Notes: generated from the letters alone by a model not told the origin. A stretch of DNA of 64,000 nucleotides from Marinobacter sp. S0848L (GCF_023016065.1 NZ_JALKAQ010000009.1:1-64000), one strand, 5' to 3'; positions 1-10,141 are shown, counted from the stretch's first letter. A program made the numbers and translations.

Positions 1-117
1 AAAACCACGTTTTCCGTTTTGGCCCCCTCGCCCGGCTTGGTTCCAACTCCCCAGTCCAAACACTGACTTTGGCCCATTACCCCGCGAGGGCGTAGCAGGC
101 CAAAAGCGGAGCATAAG

Positions 118-1605
118 ATGAAATACAACGACCTGAGAGACTTCATTGCCCAGCTGGAAAAACTGGGAGAGCTAAAGCGCATCCGCGTAGAAGTTGACCC
201 CCATCTGGAAATGACCGAAATCTGCGACCGCACTTTGCGGGCAGGTGGACCGGCGTTGTTGTTTGAAAACCCCAAGGGCTATGACATGCCCGTGTTGGCC
301 AACCTGTTCGGTACGCCGAAACGAGTTGCGCTGGGAATGGGGCAGGAAGATGTCACCGCTTTGCGAGAAGTCGGTAAGTTGCTGGCGTTTCTGAAAGAGC
401 CGGATCCCCCCAAGGGCTTCAAAGACGCGCTGGAAAAACTGCCCATCTTCAAGCAGGTCATGCGCATGAGCCCAAAAGTGCTGCGCTCGGCACCGTGCCA
501 GGAAGTCGTGATCGAAAAGGACCAGGTTGATCTGTACCAGATCCCGGTTCAGCACTGTTGGCCCGGGGATGCGGGGCCGTTGGTGACCTGGCCATTGGTT
601 ATTACACGCGGGCCGAATAAAGAGCGCCAGAACCTAGGCATCTACCGCCAGCAGGTGATTGGCCGTAACCGACTGATTATGCGCTGGCTCAGCCATCGCG
701 GCGGTGCTTTGGATTACCAGGAATTTCGCAAAGCGAATCCCGATAAACCTTACCCGGTTGCAGTAGCCTTAGGTGCAGACCCCGCCACCATTCTGGGTGC
801 GGTAACACCGGTGCCGGATAGCCTGTCTGAATACGCTTTCGCCGGCTTGTTGCGGGGTTCCCGTACCGAGTTGGTGAGTGCCGGGCTCAGTGATCTGCAG
901 GTGCCGGCCAGTGCCGAGATCGTCTTGGAAGGCTTTATTTATCCCGATGATATGGCCCCGGAAGGGCCGTTTGGTGACCATACCGGTTACTACAACGAAG
1001 TGGATGAGTTCCCGGTGTTTACCGTTGAACGTATCACCCATCGCAGAGATCCCATCTACCACAGTACATACACCGGCCGCCCGCCCGATGAACCGGCAGT
1101 GCTGGGTGTAGCTCTGAATGAGGTGTTTATTCCGATACTGCAAAAGCAGTTCCCGGAAATTGTGGATTTCTACCTGCCGCCGGAAGGTTGTTCGTATCGA
1201 CTGGCCATTGTCACCATGAAGAAGCAATACCCCGGCCATGCCAAGCGCGTGATGATGGGGGTCTGGTCGTTCTTGCGCCAGTTCATGTACACCAAGTTCG
1301 TGATCGTGACCGATGACGATGTGAATGCCCGTAACTGGGAAGACGTCATCTGGGCCATGACCACCCGGATGGACCCGACCCGGGACACCACGCTGGTGGA
1401 CAACACCCCCATTGATTACCTCGATTTTGCCTCGCCGGTATCGGGGCTCGGCTCCAAAATGGGGCTGGATGCAACGAATAAATGGCCGGGTGAAACCGAC
1501 CGTGAATGGGGCGAGGCGATCACCATGACCGAAGAGGTGAAGCAGCGGGTGGACGACATCTGGGATAGCCTCGGGATTGAAATTCCCGAAAACTCCCCAA
1601 AATGA
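118..1605 (+). CDS. ubiD: 3-octaprenyl-4-hydroxybenzoate carboxy-lyase UbiD
   Basis: UbiD decarboxylates 3-polyprenyl-4-hydroxybenzoate in ubiquinone synthesis, using prenylated FMN supplied by UbiX. The 495-residue product has the usual length of the family and matches it throughout, from the N-terminal [10 protein letters not shown] to the C-terminal [18 protein letters not shown]. The ATG follows a GGAG at 108-111. It is followed 14 bases later by a flavin reductase gene on the same strand, a pairing I recall from Pseudomonas. The first 117 bases of the window hold no gene I can support. Family assignment is secure; I did not check prFMN ligands one by one. Confidence 0.97.
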   Translation: MKYNDLRDFIAQLEKLGELKRIRVEVDPHLEMTEICDRTLRAGGPALLFENPKGYDMPVLANLFGTPKRVALGMGQEDVTALREVGKLLAFLKEPDPPKGFKDALEKLPIFKQVMRMSPKVLRSAPCQEVVIEKDQVDLYQIPVQHCWPGDAGPLVTWPLVITRGPNKERQNLGIYRQQVIGRNRLIMRWLSHRGGALDYQEFRKANPDKPYPVAVALGADPATILGAVTPVPDSLSEYAFAGLLRGSRTELVSAGLSDLQVPASAEIVLEGFIYPDDMAPEGPFGDHTGYYNEVDEFPVFTVERITHRRDPIYHSTYTGRPPDEPAVLGVALNEVFIPILQKQFPEIVDFYLPPEGCSYRLAIVTMKKQYPGHAKRVMMGVWSFLRQFMYTKFVIVTDDDVNARNWEDVIWAMTTRMDPTRDTTLVDNTPIDYLDFASPVSGLGSKMGLDATNKWPGETDREWGEAITMTEEVKQRVDDIWDSLGIEIPENSPK

Positions 1606-1619
1606 AGGGGTAGATAAGC

Positions 1620-2612
1620 TTGCATCGCATCCGCTTGCGCCCTGCAGATCTGTGCTACCCGGTGAACGGCACCAACGATCTGCTGTCAGCCGCCGCAGAG
1701 GCGGGCATTCAAGCGCCGGCGGCATGCCGTAATGGCGTTTGTGAAATTTGCGAAGCCCGTTTGATTAGCGGGCAAGCGCTGAACACCCGCAATCAGCAAC
1801 TCATTTTAACCGGAGAGCGCCTGATGATGTGTCGGACGCAGGCCCTCTCCGATATTGAATTGGAGATACCCGCCGTTATGGCAACAGCAAATCATCAGCC
1901 CCGAATATATCAGGCCAAGGTGGTGGACGTGAGCTCCATCAACCACGACGTATATCGGGTAGAGTTGAAGTTGCCCCGGCGCCGGGATGTGAACTTTCAT
2001 GCCGGTCAGTACTTATCGGTTAATCTGCCGGACGCTGATCCCTGTTATTTCTCCATTGCCAGCAGTCCTGCGGAAGACAACATTGTTTTGCACATTCAGG
2101 CCACGCCGGAATGGGTTTCAGCACAGAAAGTGATTGATGCACTGACCTCAGGCGAAGACGTCTCGGTCCAGTTGCCCCATGGTAAGGCGTGCCTGGCCGC
2201 AGCACCGGACAAACCGCTGGTGCTTGTGGCCGCGGGTACCGGCTTTGCCCAGATGAAGAGTTTAGTGGAGTTTCTGCAGGGAACAAACTTCAGCCAGAGC
2301 ATCAAATTGTTCTGGGGTGTGCGAAAACACGAGGATATGTACCTGCGTTCGCTGGCCCAGCGCTGGCATGACGAATGGGACGCCTTCAGTTTTGTGCCGG
2401 TGGTTGGCGATGATGAAGACAACGATTGGGGTGGCCACCACGACCAGTTGGTGCGCTCGGTCCTTGCAACGGGTCTCGATTGGAGCAAAGTAGAAGTGCA
2501 TGCCAGCGGTTCACCGACCATGGTGTACACGCTGATGGATGCATTGGTCGAGGCAGGGCTTTCCGAGCAGGATTTTTATTCGGATGTGTTGGAGTATGCT
2601 CCAAGGACCTGA
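1620..2612 (+). CDS. 2Fe-2S ferredoxin/flavin reductase fusion (CDP-6-deoxyglucoseen reductase-like)
   Basis: Predicted electron-transfer flavoprotein of 330 residues in three parts: a plant-type 2Fe-2S ferredoxin domain (about 1-85, cysteines in CRNGVCEIC and MMC), a ferredoxin-reductase FAD domain (about 95-195) and an NAD(P)-binding domain (about 195-325, AAGTGFAQMKS). The TTG start is chosen because the next ATGs would cut away the cluster-binding cysteines; AGGGG lies about 10 bases upstream. Family members are often named CDP-6-deoxy-delta-3,4-glucoseen reductase, but no sugar-deoxygenation genes are nearby and it sits just after ubiD, so that name should not be taken as function. The FAD motif reads CYFSIAS rather than the usual RxYSxAS, so the phosphate-binding arginine appears to be missing. 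Its stop lies 4 bases from the stop of convergent hemY. Confidence 0.85.
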   Translation: MHRIRLRPADLCYPVNGTNDLLSAAAEAGIQAPAACRNGVCEICEARLISGQALNTRNQQLILTGERLMMCRTQALSDIELEIPAVMATANHQPRIYQAKVVDVSSINHDVYRVELKLPRRRDVNFHAGQYLSVNLPDADPCYFSIASSPAEDNIVLHIQATPEWVSAQKVIDALTSGEDVSVQLPHGKACLAAAPDKPLVLVAAGTGFAQMKSLVEFLQGTNFSQSIKLFWGVRKHEDMYLRSLAQRWHDEWDAFSFVPVVGDDEDNDWGGHHDQLVRSVLATGLDWSKVEVHASGSPTMVYTLMDALVEAGLSEQDFYSDVLEYAPRT

Positions 2613-2616
2613 CAAA

Positions 2617-3858
2617 TCAGGCCTTGGGCATCGGTAGCTCGGGTAGGGCGCTGTCCGATTCAAACTCCTGCATAATCATTTTTACGCTGCTTTCTTCCTC
2701 ACCCATATGGGCATTCAGCCGGCTTAATTCGGCCATGGTTTCCCGGTCCCGTTTCAGCTTCAGGCTGGCCGTAAAGTATTCTCTGGCTTTTCCCCACAGC
2801 TGATTTCGTAAGCTCAACCGCCCCAAGGCCAGCAGCAATTGAGGGCTGTTGGGCCGGTCTTTGTACCATTGTTCCGCGGTCAGCAGTTGCACCTCGGGGT
2901 CGCTGCCTTCCAGTCGCCCGTAGAGGTTGATCAACTCGTCGCTCCAGTGGCTTCTCAGCACTTTGCGCAGCAGCGTTTCGGCTTGTTCTTCGTCGCCCAG
3001 ACGTGCGAGCAGGCGTGCGTAGTCATGAATGGTGTGTTCGTCCCGGCGTACGAAGCGGGGCAGCTCATCCCACAAGATGGTGAGAGGTTCTAAAGACGCT
3101 TCCGGATCGCTCTCACGCTTGCGTTCGCAATCTTCAGCGGCCCGCTCCAGCAGGTTTTTCCAAACTTCTCGTTCCAGCTCATCCAGCTCTCGTTCGGTCA
3201 GCACGCTGCGCTTGCGCAGCTCTGGCACAAGCTTGGACAGCTCTTTCCAGTCTTCCAGCCGCAGGTAGGTGGTTTTCAGCAGCTTTAGCACGAACGGATG
3301 GTGGGGCGCTTCTTTGCGCAGGCGCAGCAGTGTCGCCAGCGCTTGCTCCAAACGATTGCCCGACAGCTGCAGTTGGGCTTGGGTGATGCCAACGGCAAGA
3401 CTGGAGCCCGGGGTACTTTCGAACGCAAGGCGCAATAACTCGTCGGCACCTTCATGGTCGCCGGTTTCCGAGGCTGCTTGGGCGGCCGCGAGATAGTTGA
3501 TGAGCGGCGTGTCGGCATGATTGGCGGCGCTGGAGAGCAGTTTGCGCGCTCTCGGCCAGTTGCCCTCGGCCAACGCCAGCAGGCCCTTGGTGGTGCGACG
3601 TCGGGCACGGCGTTCGTGACCCCGGCTAACCCAGGTGGCCATCAGGCTGGTGCCTTTGCGGAAGCGCTTGAGGGTGTTGATCACCAGCAGGCTTACCACC
3701 ACCAGCAACACAATCAGCGCCAGCCCGACCCAGAAATTGGTTTCGATCAGATAATTGCCCAGGCTGATGCGGATATAGCCCAGATCGTAGGCCAGTCCCA
3801 TGGACAGACCTGTTCCAACCAACAGCGCAACCAGAATGATCAGCAGCAGGGCAATCAT
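2617..3858 (-). CDS. hemY: HemY, haem-operon TPR membrane protein
   Basis: HemY (proteobacterial type, unrelated to protoporphyrinogen oxidase HemY of Bacillus) is an inner-membrane protein encoded with the haem synthesis genes; its exact role is unsettled. The 413-residue product has two N-terminal membrane segments (about 1-25 and 40-62), then a long helical TPR-rich region rich in Leu, Arg and Glu. The start codon overlaps the stop of hemX by 4 bases (ATGA), which suggests translational coupling. It is the last gene of the hemC-hemD-hemX-hemY run and converges on the flavin reductase gene with almost no gap and no terminator hairpin that I could see. Confidence 0.92.
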   Translation of the reverse strand: MIALLLIILVALLVGTGLSMGLAYDLGYIRISLGNYLIETNFWVGLALIVLLVVVSLLVINTLKRFRKGTSLMATWVSRGHERRARRRTTKGLLALAEGNWPRARKLLSSAANHADTPLINYLAAAQAASETGDHEGADELLRLAFESTPGSSLAVGITQAQLQLSGNRLEQALATLLRLRKEAPHHPFVLKLLKTTYLRLEDWKELSKLVPELRKRSVLTERELDELEREVWKNLLERAAEDCERKRESDPEASLEPLTILWDELPRFVRRDEHTIHDYARLLARLGDEEQAETLLRKVLRSHWSDELINLYGRLEGSDPEVQLLTAEQWYKDRPNSPQLLLALGRLSLRNQLWGKAREYFTASLKLKRDRETMAELSRLNAHMGEEESSVKMIMQEFESDSALPELPMPKA

Positions 3859-4943
3859 GAATCTTTACCCTCGCTGTCCGGTGCCAGTCGGCCAGCCAGC
3901 CGCTCTTTCAGCAAGCCGAGCGATTGGCTGACGTCGGGGAGTTTCGGGTCAACATGTTTGTCGGCGAGCTCAGTAAGTATGTCAGACAAGCCTTTAACGG
4001 CCGGGTTGCTCGAGTCGTACCATTCGCTAACGGTGTGTCTGGCCTTGTCGAGGGCGCGTTCGTAAAGCGGTTGATTGCCCCGAAGTACCGCCATTTCGGC
4101 TTCTTCCAGCATCAGTTGCAGGTTCAGGCGAGCCCAGGCACTTTGGTCCGGGGACATCAGCGGCTTGACTGTTTCGTCCAGTCTTCGCACCACGACCACG
4201 TCTTTCAGTGTACTCAGGAAACGGTTCCAGCCCCGGGTAAACATGTTGCTGCCGTCTTCTGGCGCATTGGCGTCTTCACTCATGTTGAAGCCCGGTGCCT
4301 GATCGTGAATCAGTGCCTGGGTCGTCAGTTCGTTTACGCTGGCAATGGCCGCTTCGAGCTTCAGGTACAAGCCGGTACGATCCACGCCCTGAATACTCTT
4401 GAGGGCCAGGGTTTCTTTGGCGAGTTGTTCGCGCACCGGGTAAACACCGATGTCATCGGATTCCGCTAATACTTCGTCTGCGGATTCCAGAGCAGAGAGT
4501 GCGCCGCGAATGTCTTTTTCTATCATCAAGCGCTGGTTGCCGACGCGCAGTAGGTATTCGGCTTCCGCCAATAGCCAGTCGGTGCGCGTGCGGTTGCCGG
4601 CTTCCAGCAATTCCCGGGCAGTGTGATCAATCTGTCGCTGCTGAGTGGCGATTAGTTCACGCTGTTCGGCCAGCTTGCTTTCGAGAGCCTGAATGCGTTG
4701 GCTTTGCTCGCTGCCACGACTACCGTAAAGGTTTTCAAGTTGCTCGGTGTCTTGTTTCAGATCCTGAAGCGCTTGCAGGCTGTTGTTTTGCCGGTTCCAT
4801 TGCTGCCAGTTCCACAGTGCAAGCAAGATCACCAGGACCAAAGCGACAATGGCGACGACCCAGACAGGCCAAAGGCGCGGTTTTTTGGTGTCGGTTTCTT
4901 TAACCGGGGCGGGCAATTGGTTCGTTGTCTCAGTCACGGGCAT
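3855..4943 (-). CDS. hemX: HemX, putative uroporphyrinogen-III C-methyltransferase-like membrane protein
   Basis: HemX family protein of 362 residues. It starts with a short cytoplasmic tail (about 1-25), has one membrane segment (about 26-47, WVVAIVALVLVILLALWNW), then a coiled-coil stretch rich in Gln and Glu (about 50-110) and a helical C-terminal domain. It is often labelled a uroporphyrinogen-III methyltransferase, but I see no SAM-binding motif of the CysG/CobA type, so a scaffold role in haem synthesis is more likely. It follows hemD by 23 bases and overlaps hemY by 4 bases. Confidence 0.92.
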   Translation of the reverse strand: MPVTETTNQLPAPVKETDTKKPRLWPVWVVAIVALVLVILLALWNWQQWNRQNNSLQALQDLKQDTEQLENLYGSRGSEQSQRIQALESKLAEQRELIATQQRQIDHTARELLEAGNRTRTDWLLAEAEYLLRVGNQRLMIEKDIRGALSALESADEVLAESDDIGVYPVREQLAKETLALKSIQGVDRTGLYLKLEAAIASVNELTTQALIHDQAPGFNMSEDANAPEDGSNMFTRGWNRFLSTLKDVVVVRRLDETVKPLMSPDQSAWARLNLQLMLEEAEMAVLRGNQPLYERALDKARHTVSEWYDSSNPAVKGLSDILTELADKHVDPKLPDVSQSLGLLKERLAGRLAPDSEGKDS

Positions 4944-4966
4944 CCTTACTCGGTTATCCGTTGTTG

Positions 4967-5770
4967 TTAGCTTCTCGCTGCAAGCGTTGACGCGACACTG
5001 GTTACCAGATTCTGATCGTCCAAACCGTTCGGAACGATCAGGTTTCGGAATCCGGCGTTCTCGGCTTGCCGAGCTACTCGTTCGGCCGGAACCACCACTA
5101 GCGTCCGATGCAAACTGCTGTGGTGGTCAGGCGCAAGTGCATTGAGATTGTTCAGGGTTTCTCCCGAAAGCGCAATGATGACTTCAGGCCGGAAGCTGCC
5201 GAAAATCTCGTCTACCTGTTCAGGAGGATAGTACGGCTGAGCTCGCCGGTACAGTGGCATAACGGAGACTTTCGCGCCGCGCTGTTCCAGAGTTTGACGA
5301 ATCAGCTCCCGGCCTTGCTCGCCGCGCGCTAATAATACTTTGTCTCCGGCCAGATTTTGCAGAGACGGAAGTTCAAGCAGCGCTTCGCTGGTCCAGCCTT
5401 GTTTGGGCTGGCGCGCTTTCAGACCATGGCGGGCAAACACCGAAGAGGTACCCGAGCCCACGCCGTACCATTGCAGGCCCAGTGGAATCTGGGGCCACCA
5501 GTTGTCAATGTGATCGAGTAACAGGTTCGCCGCAAAAGGACTGACGGCAATGATATGGCTGAAGTTATCCAACTCCTGTAGCAGCGTGTGCTGTTCAGGT
5601 GTCTCGGGCAGCGGCTCCCTGACCAGCAACGGCATGGTTCTGCATTCTGCACCGGCGGCGCGGAACGCCTCGGCCAGCCGCGAGGCTTCCGGTTCCGGCC
5701 GGCAAATCAGAACACGGCGCTGCGCCAAATCAGGGAGGCGTTGCTGACGATCAGGTTGGGGTGTGGCCAT
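4967..5770 (-). CDS. hemD: Uroporphyrinogen-III synthase HemD
   Basis: HemD closes and inverts ring D of hydroxymethylbilane to give uroporphyrinogen III, the branch point to haem, sirohaem and cobalamin. I place the start at the ATG giving [10 protein letters not shown] (267 residues); the frame stays open 40 codons upstream, but that part lies inside hemC and does not look like HemD. With this start the gene overlaps the end of hemC by 20 bases. The N-terminal [18 protein letters not shown] and the segment VMPLYRR are typical of this poorly conserved family. Cytosolic. Confidence 0.93.
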   Translation of the reverse strand: MATPQPDRQQRLPDLAQRRVLICRPEPEASRLAEAFRAAGAECRTMPLLVREPLPETPEQHTLLQELDNFSHIIAVSPFAANLLLDHIDNWWPQIPLGLQWYGVGSGTSSVFARHGLKARQPKQGWTSEALLELPSLQNLAGDKVLLARGEQGRELIRQTLEQRGAKVSVMPLYRRAQPYYPPEQVDEIFGSFRPEVIIALSGETLNNLNALAPDHHSSLHRTLVVVPAERVARQAENAGFRNLIVPNGLDDQNLVTSVASTLAARS

Positions 5771-6692
5771 ACACTTCAGCCAACACTTTATCTGCACCCA
5801 TGCCCAACAGCTGTTCAGCCAGCTCACGGCCCAGGCGTTCGCCCTTGGCTCTCGGCGCCCGGCCTTCAACCCGCAGAATTTGTGTGCCATCTACGGAGCC
5901 GACCAAGCCGCGAAGCCATAATGTGTCGTCGTCTTCCAGCAGCGCGTACGCTGCGATGGGCACCTGACAACCCCCTTCCAGACGACGGTTCATAGCGCGT
6001 TCCGCTTTTACGCGGTCCGCAGAATCGGCATGGTTCAGTGGCTCAAGCAGTTCCCGTAATTCGTTGTCACTCAGGCGGCATTCGATGCCGAGTGCACCCT
6101 GACCGACGGCAGGCAGGCAGAAGGTGTCGGGCAGGCAGTAACGGATGCGGTCACTGAAGCCAAGGCGCTTCAAGCCGGAACTTGCCAGAATGATGGCGTC
6201 GTAGTCGCCGGCATCGAGCTTGGCCAAACGGGTGTTGACGTTGCCGCGAAGCATTTTGATTTCGAGATCCGGGCGGTTGGCGCGAATCTGCGCTTCCCGT
6301 CGCAGGCTCGAGGTTCCGACCACTGCGCCAGCAGGCAGTTCGTCAATATTGGCGTAGTGGTTGCTGATGAAGGCATCGGTGGGATCTTCACGCTCGCAAA
6401 TGGCGACCAGGCCAAGACCTTCGGGAAATTCCATCGGCACGTCTTTCATGGAGTGCACGGCCAGGTCGGCACGGCCGTCCAGCATGGCTTCTTCCAGTTC
6501 TTTGACAAACAGGCCTTTACCACCAACTTTCGCCAAAGGCACATCAAGGATAATGTCGCCTTGGGTTTTGATTTTGATCAGTTCGACGGTGATATGGCTG
6601 TGAAGCCTTTCCAGTTCGGACTTGATGAATTCTGCCTGCCACAATGCCAGGGCACTGCTGCGGGTTGCGATGCGAAGAATACGATTGGACAT
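5751..6692 (-). CDS. hemC: Porphobilinogen deaminase HemC
   Basis: HemC (hydroxymethylbilane synthase) condenses four porphobilinogen molecules into hydroxymethylbilane. The 313-residue product shows [14 protein letters not shown] at the N-terminus, [11 protein letters not shown] and the cofactor-attachment segment [12 protein letters not shown], whose cysteine carries the dipyrromethane cofactor. An upstream in-frame GTG at 6701 would add three residues; the ATG is preferred because its N-terminus fits relatives. First gene of hemC-hemD-hemX-hemY. algR lies upstream on the same strand with about 110 bases between, so hemC may have its own promoter or be read from algZ/algR. Confidence 0.97.
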   Translation of the reverse strand: MSNRILRIATRSSALALWQAEFIKSELERLHSHITVELIKIKTQGDIILDVPLAKVGGKGLFVKELEEAMLDGRADLAVHSMKDVPMEFPEGLGLVAICEREDPTDAFISNHYANIDELPAGAVVGTSSLRREAQIRANRPDLEIKMLRGNVNTRLAKLDAGDYDAIILASSGLKRLGFSDRIRYCLPDTFCLPAVGQGALGIECRLSDNELRELLEPLNHADSADRVKAERAMNRRLEGGCQVPIAAYALLEDDDTLWLRGLVGSVDGTQILRVEGRAPRAKGERLGRELAEQLLGMGADKVLAEVYGHTPT

Positions 6693-6759
6693 TGCACTCA
6701 CTGTCGTTGAGAAAAATGTACCTACAAGGTTACCTCGAGAGATTGGAAAAGTCCCGTAA

Positions 6760-6797
6760 GGTGCCCGGATGTACCTCTTTTGGATAGTTCGGGCACC
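6760..6797 (-). terminator. 8-bp inverted repeat between algR and hemC
   Basis: Perfect arms GGTGCCCG (6760-6767) and CGGGCACC (6790-6797) flank a 22-base loop just after the algR stop codon. There is no T tract on either side, so it may be a weak or factor-dependent terminator, an mRNA-stabilising hairpin, or an operator for hemC. Confidence 0.35.
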
Positions 6798-6800
6798 CCG

Positions 6801-7556
6801 TCAGGGAGAGGGGTGATGCTCCTGCAACCACTGGCGGACCGAGCTGGCGTGTCTGCGGCTGACGGCGAGCCGCTTGGTTACCCCTCGCAGTTCCAGCTCG
6901 TTCTGGCCATCGGCGCTGCGCCGCAACGCCTGAATGTAACGCGCGCCCACCAGAGTGTGACGGTGAATGCGTAACAGCTGTTCGGGGTAGGCCTGTTCCA
7001 GTTCTTTTAAGGTGTAATCACAGACGGTTTCACCGCGGCTGTGGTGAAGCGTGACGTACTTCTGATCAGCCTCGCAGTAATAAATATCCGCCAACTCGAT
7101 GAGTTCGGTGCCGCGATGGGTCCGAACCGCAATTTGTTCACCGCTTGTTTCCGGTTCGCGATTTAACGCCTGCAGCTGCACGCGGTTAACTTTCCCTGCC
7201 CGGGCCAGCGCGTCCGCCAGAGCTTCGCGCCGCACAGGTTTGAGCAGGTAGGCGACGGCGTGTACCTCAAAGGCTTGAATGGCGTAATGATCATAGGCGG
7301 TGCAAAAAATGATGGCGGGCGGATTGTTCAGTTGGCTCAGTTTGTCCGCAGTCTGCAGGCCGTCCAGCCCCGGCATGCGAATGTCCAGCAGGACAATATC
7401 CGGCTCAAGTTCGGCAACCTTGTGCAGCGTGTCGTTGCCATCGGCGGCTTCGCCGCATACCTGATAGCCGTCTCCGGCGTCCAGTAATCGCTGTAGGCGT
7501 TGGCGGGCAAGCGGTTCGTCGTCAGCGATGAGAATGCGCTGTGGTGCTGTGCTCAT
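6801..7556 (-). CDS. algR: AlgR-like LytTR response regulator
   Basis: Response regulator of 251 residues: receiver domain (about 6-120, ILIADDEP, phospho-acceptor Asp near 57 in LLDIRMPG, Lys in LLKPV) followed by a LytTR DNA-binding domain (about 145-245). Gene order (algZ-algR-hemC, argH divergent) matches Pseudomonas aeruginosa, where AlgR controls alginate, type IV pili and other virulence functions. Targets here are unknown, but pilT and pilU are present 48 kb away. It lies 15 bases downstream of algZ and is probably co-transcribed with it. Confidence 0.92.
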   Translation of the reverse strand: MSTAPQRILIADDEPLARQRLQRLLDAGDGYQVCGEAADGNDTLHKVAELEPDIVLLDIRMPGLDGLQTADKLSQLNNPPAIIFCTAYDHYAIQAFEVHAVAYLLKPVRREALADALARAGKVNRVQLQALNREPETSGEQIAVRTHRGTELIELADIYYCEADQKYVTLHHSRGETVCDYTLKELEQAYPEQLLRIHRHTLVGARYIQALRRSADGQNELELRGVTKRLAVSRRHASSVRQWLQEHHPSP

Positions 7557-7571
7557 GATGACTCTGTATCT

Positions 7572-8633
7572 CTAGCGTTGGCTCTGTTGATTGGCCGTCC
7601 GGCGCGGAAGGCGCAAGGTGACGGTGTAGATGTCGCTCTGGTGGCTTTGCTTGAGTATGGCAGGTTCGCCAAACAGAGCTTGCAGGCGGGCCCGGGTGTT
7701 GGCCAGGGCAACCCGATTGCCCTGATGCTGCTGTTGCTCGGCATCCGGCTTTGGGTTTTGTACCATCACGTACACGAAATTACCCTTCGCATAGGTCTCG
7801 ATACGCACCGTGCCCCCGGTGGGCCGGGGTTGAATGCCGTGGTAAATGGCGTTCTCTACCAGCGGTTGCAGCGTCAGCGGGGGAATGGCCTGGTGTTCGA
7901 GCCCGGTTGGTATCTGCCATTCAAGGGTGAGTCTGTCGCCTAAACGTAATTCCTCAATCGCCAGATAGCGCTTGCACAGCTCGAGTTCGCGTTTTAGCGG
8001 CACCAATTGATCGTCAGTACGAAGGCTGGCGCGAAACAGCTCTGACAAATCCAGCACCGCCTCTTCGGCCCGGTCTGGGTTGCTGGCGATCAGGCTGGCG
8101 ATGGTGTTCATGCTATTGAACAGAAAATGGGGCTGAATTCTGGCCTGTAAGGATGTCAGCCTTGCCTGCATTTCGGCTTCGGTTTGCTGCTGCCATTGGT
8201 ATTGCAGGTAGAAATACCGGAGTACCATCAACGAAATCAGCAGCGCCAGCAGCAGTTTCTTGGCAACGCTTTGCCAGGGTGTGAGCGCTTGCTCGGGGTG
8301 CAGAACACTGTCGGCGAATAAACTGAAAATCAGCACATCCAGCAGCACAATGCTGACAATCACGACAGTTGCGTGAGCAACACTTCGGTGGGCCAGCCAG
8401 GGCCGGAGCAAGCAGATCAGGGCGGTACTGGTGAGCGTGGTCCATTGAACAAACAGCGACAGCAGGCCGAAATAGTTCCAGTCGATCCAGCTGCGCTCGG
8501 CTTGTACGATGGCCAGCACCAACACCAGCAGTTCGCTGGTAACCAACAGCATAAACACCGCGCGTACCCGGCATAAGTCGGGCACAAAAAAATTGGCAGT
8601 GTCGGGTGCGCGTGAGGTGTTGCTCGGTTTCAG
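7572..8633 (-). CDS. algZ: AlgZ/FimS-like sensor histidine kinase, probable CTG start
   Basis: Membrane sensor kinase of the LytS/AlgZ type, partner of AlgR. It has about four membrane segments in the first 130 residues, then the HisK_LytS region with QPHFLFNSM (His near 169) and a C-terminal HATPase domain (PLVENAIYHGI). The first GTG or ATG in frame is the GTG at 8585, but the frame is open upstream and encodes NFFVPDLC, close to the conserved NFFLPELC-type start of Pseudomonas AlgZ. A perfect AAGGAG lies six bases before a CTG at 8631-8633, so I annotate a CTG start (353 residues). If this is wrong, the gene ends at 8585 (337 residues). Confidence 0.82.
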   Translation of the reverse strand: MKPSNTSRAPDTANFFVPDLCRVRAVFMLLVTSELLVLVLAIVQAERSWIDWNYFGLLSLFVQWTTLTSTALICLLRPWLAHRSVAHATVVIVSIVLLDVLIFSLFADSVLHPEQALTPWQSVAKKLLLALLISLMVLRYFYLQYQWQQQTEAEMQARLTSLQARIQPHFLFNSMNTIASLIASNPDRAEEAVLDLSELFRASLRTDDQLVPLKRELELCKRYLAIEELRLGDRLTLEWQIPTGLEHQAIPPLTLQPLVENAIYHGIQPRPTGGTVRIETYAKGNFVYVMVQNPKPDAEQQQHQGNRVALANTRARLQALFGEPAILKQSHQSDIYTVTLRLPRRTANQQSQR

Positions 8634-8645
8634 GGAAGTCTCCTT
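8631..8645 (-). promoter_or_regulatory. Ribosome binding site and CTG start of algZ
   Basis: Read on the minus strand this is AAGGAG-ACTTCC-CTG. The Shine-Dalgarno match is the best near the gene and no ATG, GTG or TTG lies at a suitable distance. It decides the algZ start and would limit translation efficiency. Confidence 0.6.
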
Positions 8646-8701
8646 AACCCGGGACGGAATGTTATACTGCTCAAAATTTCATTTACCCACGGCCGGCGTG
8701 A

Positions 8702-8718
8702 TGATAGCCGGGCTATCA
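8702..8718. promoter_or_regulatory. Palindrome in the argH leader
   Basis: TGATAGC-CGG-GCTATCA is a perfect 7-bp inverted repeat with a 3-base centre. It ends just before the AGGAAAG ribosome binding site of argH and lies between divergent algZ and argH. It could be an operator or a leader hairpin. A TATACT at 8663-8668 may be the argH -10 box, but I found no convincing -35. Confidence 0.4.
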
Positions 8719-8734
8719 GCAGGAAAGATAGACC

Positions 8735-10141
8735 ATGACGGATCAGAAAAAACCTGACCAGACCACATCCTCCGAAAAACCTTGGGGCGGCCGCTTCAGT
8801 GAGCCGACGGATGCCTTCGTCGAGCGCTTCACGGCGTCGGTGGGTTTTGATCAGCGCCTTTATCACCATGATATTACCGGCTCCATTGCCCACGCCACCA
8901 TGTTGGCTAAAGTGGGTGTGCTGACCGACGCCGAGCGTGACCAGATCATTGAAGGCTTGAAAGGCGTTAAAGAAGATATTGAAGCCGGTCGGTTTGAATG
9001 GTCTGTGAGCCTGGAAGATGTGCACATGAACATCGAAGCCAAGCTGACCGAACGCATCGGAATTACCGGTAAGAAATTGCACACGGGCCGCAGCCGGAAC
9101 GATCAGGTGGCCACCGATATCCGTCTGTATCTGCGTGATGAAATCGATGTGATTGCCGAAGAACTGACGCGTTTGCGATCTGGCCTGCTGGATCTGGCGG
9201 AGCGTGAAGCGGCTACCATCATGCCGGGTTTTACGCACCTGCAAACCGCCCAGCCGGTGACTTTCGGCCATCACCTTCTGGCCTGGTATGAAATGCTGGT
9301 GCGGGATGCCGAGCGACTGCAGGATTGCCGTAAGCGAGTGAACGTGATGCCGCTGGGCGCTGCTGCGCTGGCTGGCACAACGTATCCGATTGATCGCAAC
9401 ATGACCGCAGAACTGTTGGGCTTTGACCGGGCGTCCGAGAACTCACTGGATTCGGTCAGTGACCGGGATTTCGCCATCGAATTCTGCAGCTTTGCGTCTT
9501 TGTTGATGACACACTTGTCGCGCTTCAGTGAAGAGTTGGTGCTGTGGACCTCGGCCCAGTTTGACTTCATCGATCTTCCGGATCGCTTCTGCACCGGATC
9601 GTCGATCATGCCGCAGAAGAAGAACCCGGACGTACCGGAACTGGTTCGTGGTAAGACCGGTCGGGTGAACGGTCATCTGATCAGCCTGTTGACCCTGATG
9701 AAGAGCCAGCCGTTGGCCTACAACAAGGACAACCAGGAAGACAAAGAGCCGTTGTTCGATACCGTGGATACGGTTAAAGGTTGCCTGAAGGCCTACGCCG
9801 ATATGATTCCGGCAATCAAAGCGAAGGCGGATAACATGCGGGTTGCGGCCAAGCGCGGCTTCTCAACGGCGACGGATCTGGCGGATTACCTGGTCAAGAA
9901 GGGTGTGCCGTTCCGCGACGCTCACGAGATTGTCGGTAAGTCTGTGGCCTTTGGCGTTGCGGAAAACCGCGATCTTTCTGAAATGACACTGGAAGAACTG
10001 CAGCAGTTTTCCGATGTGATTGGCGAAGACGTATTTGATGTGCTGACGCTGGATGGCTCGGTACAGGCTCGTGACCATTTGGGTGGTACCGCGCCGAATC
10101 AGGTGCTGGCTGCCGTTGCCCGGGCCCGCGCTGCGCTCTGA
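8735..10141 (+). CDS. argH: Argininosuccinate lyase ArgH
   Basis: ArgH splits argininosuccinate into arginine and fumarate, the last step of arginine synthesis. The 468-residue protein has the fumarase/aspartase superfamily signature [12 protein letters not shown] (the serine is the catalytic one) and the N-terminal [20 protein letters not shown]. The ATG at 8735 has AGGAAAG ahead of it. Cytosolic homotetramer in the family. Transcribed divergently from algZ; the two genes are neighbours in Pseudomonas too. Confidence 0.98.
   Translation: MTDQKKPDQTTSSEKPWGGRFSEPTDAFVERFTASVGFDQRLYHHDITGSIAHATMLAKVGVLTDAERDQIIEGLKGVKEDIEAGRFEWSVSLEDVHMNIEAKLTERIGITGKKLHTGRSRNDQVATDIRLYLRDEIDVIAEELTRLRSGLLDLAEREAATIMPGFTHLQTAQPVTFGHHLLAWYEMLVRDAERLQDCRKRVNVMPLGAAALAGTTYPIDRNMTAELLGFDRASENSLDSVSDRDFAIEFCSFASLLMTHLSRFSEELVLWTSAQFDFIDLPDRFCTGSSIMPQKKNPDVPELVRGKTGRVNGHLISLLTLMKSQPLAYNKDNQEDKEPLFDTVDTVKGCLKAYADMIPAIKAKADNMRVAAKRGFSTATDLADYLVKKGVPFRDAHEIVGKSVAFGVAENRDLSEMTLEELQQFSDVIGEDVFDVLTLDGSVQARDHLGGTAPNQVLAAVARARAAL

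Noticed and set aside
769..1725. 318-residue minus-strand frame inside ubiD
   Set aside because: Antisense to an intact ubiD; composition is that of a shadow frame.
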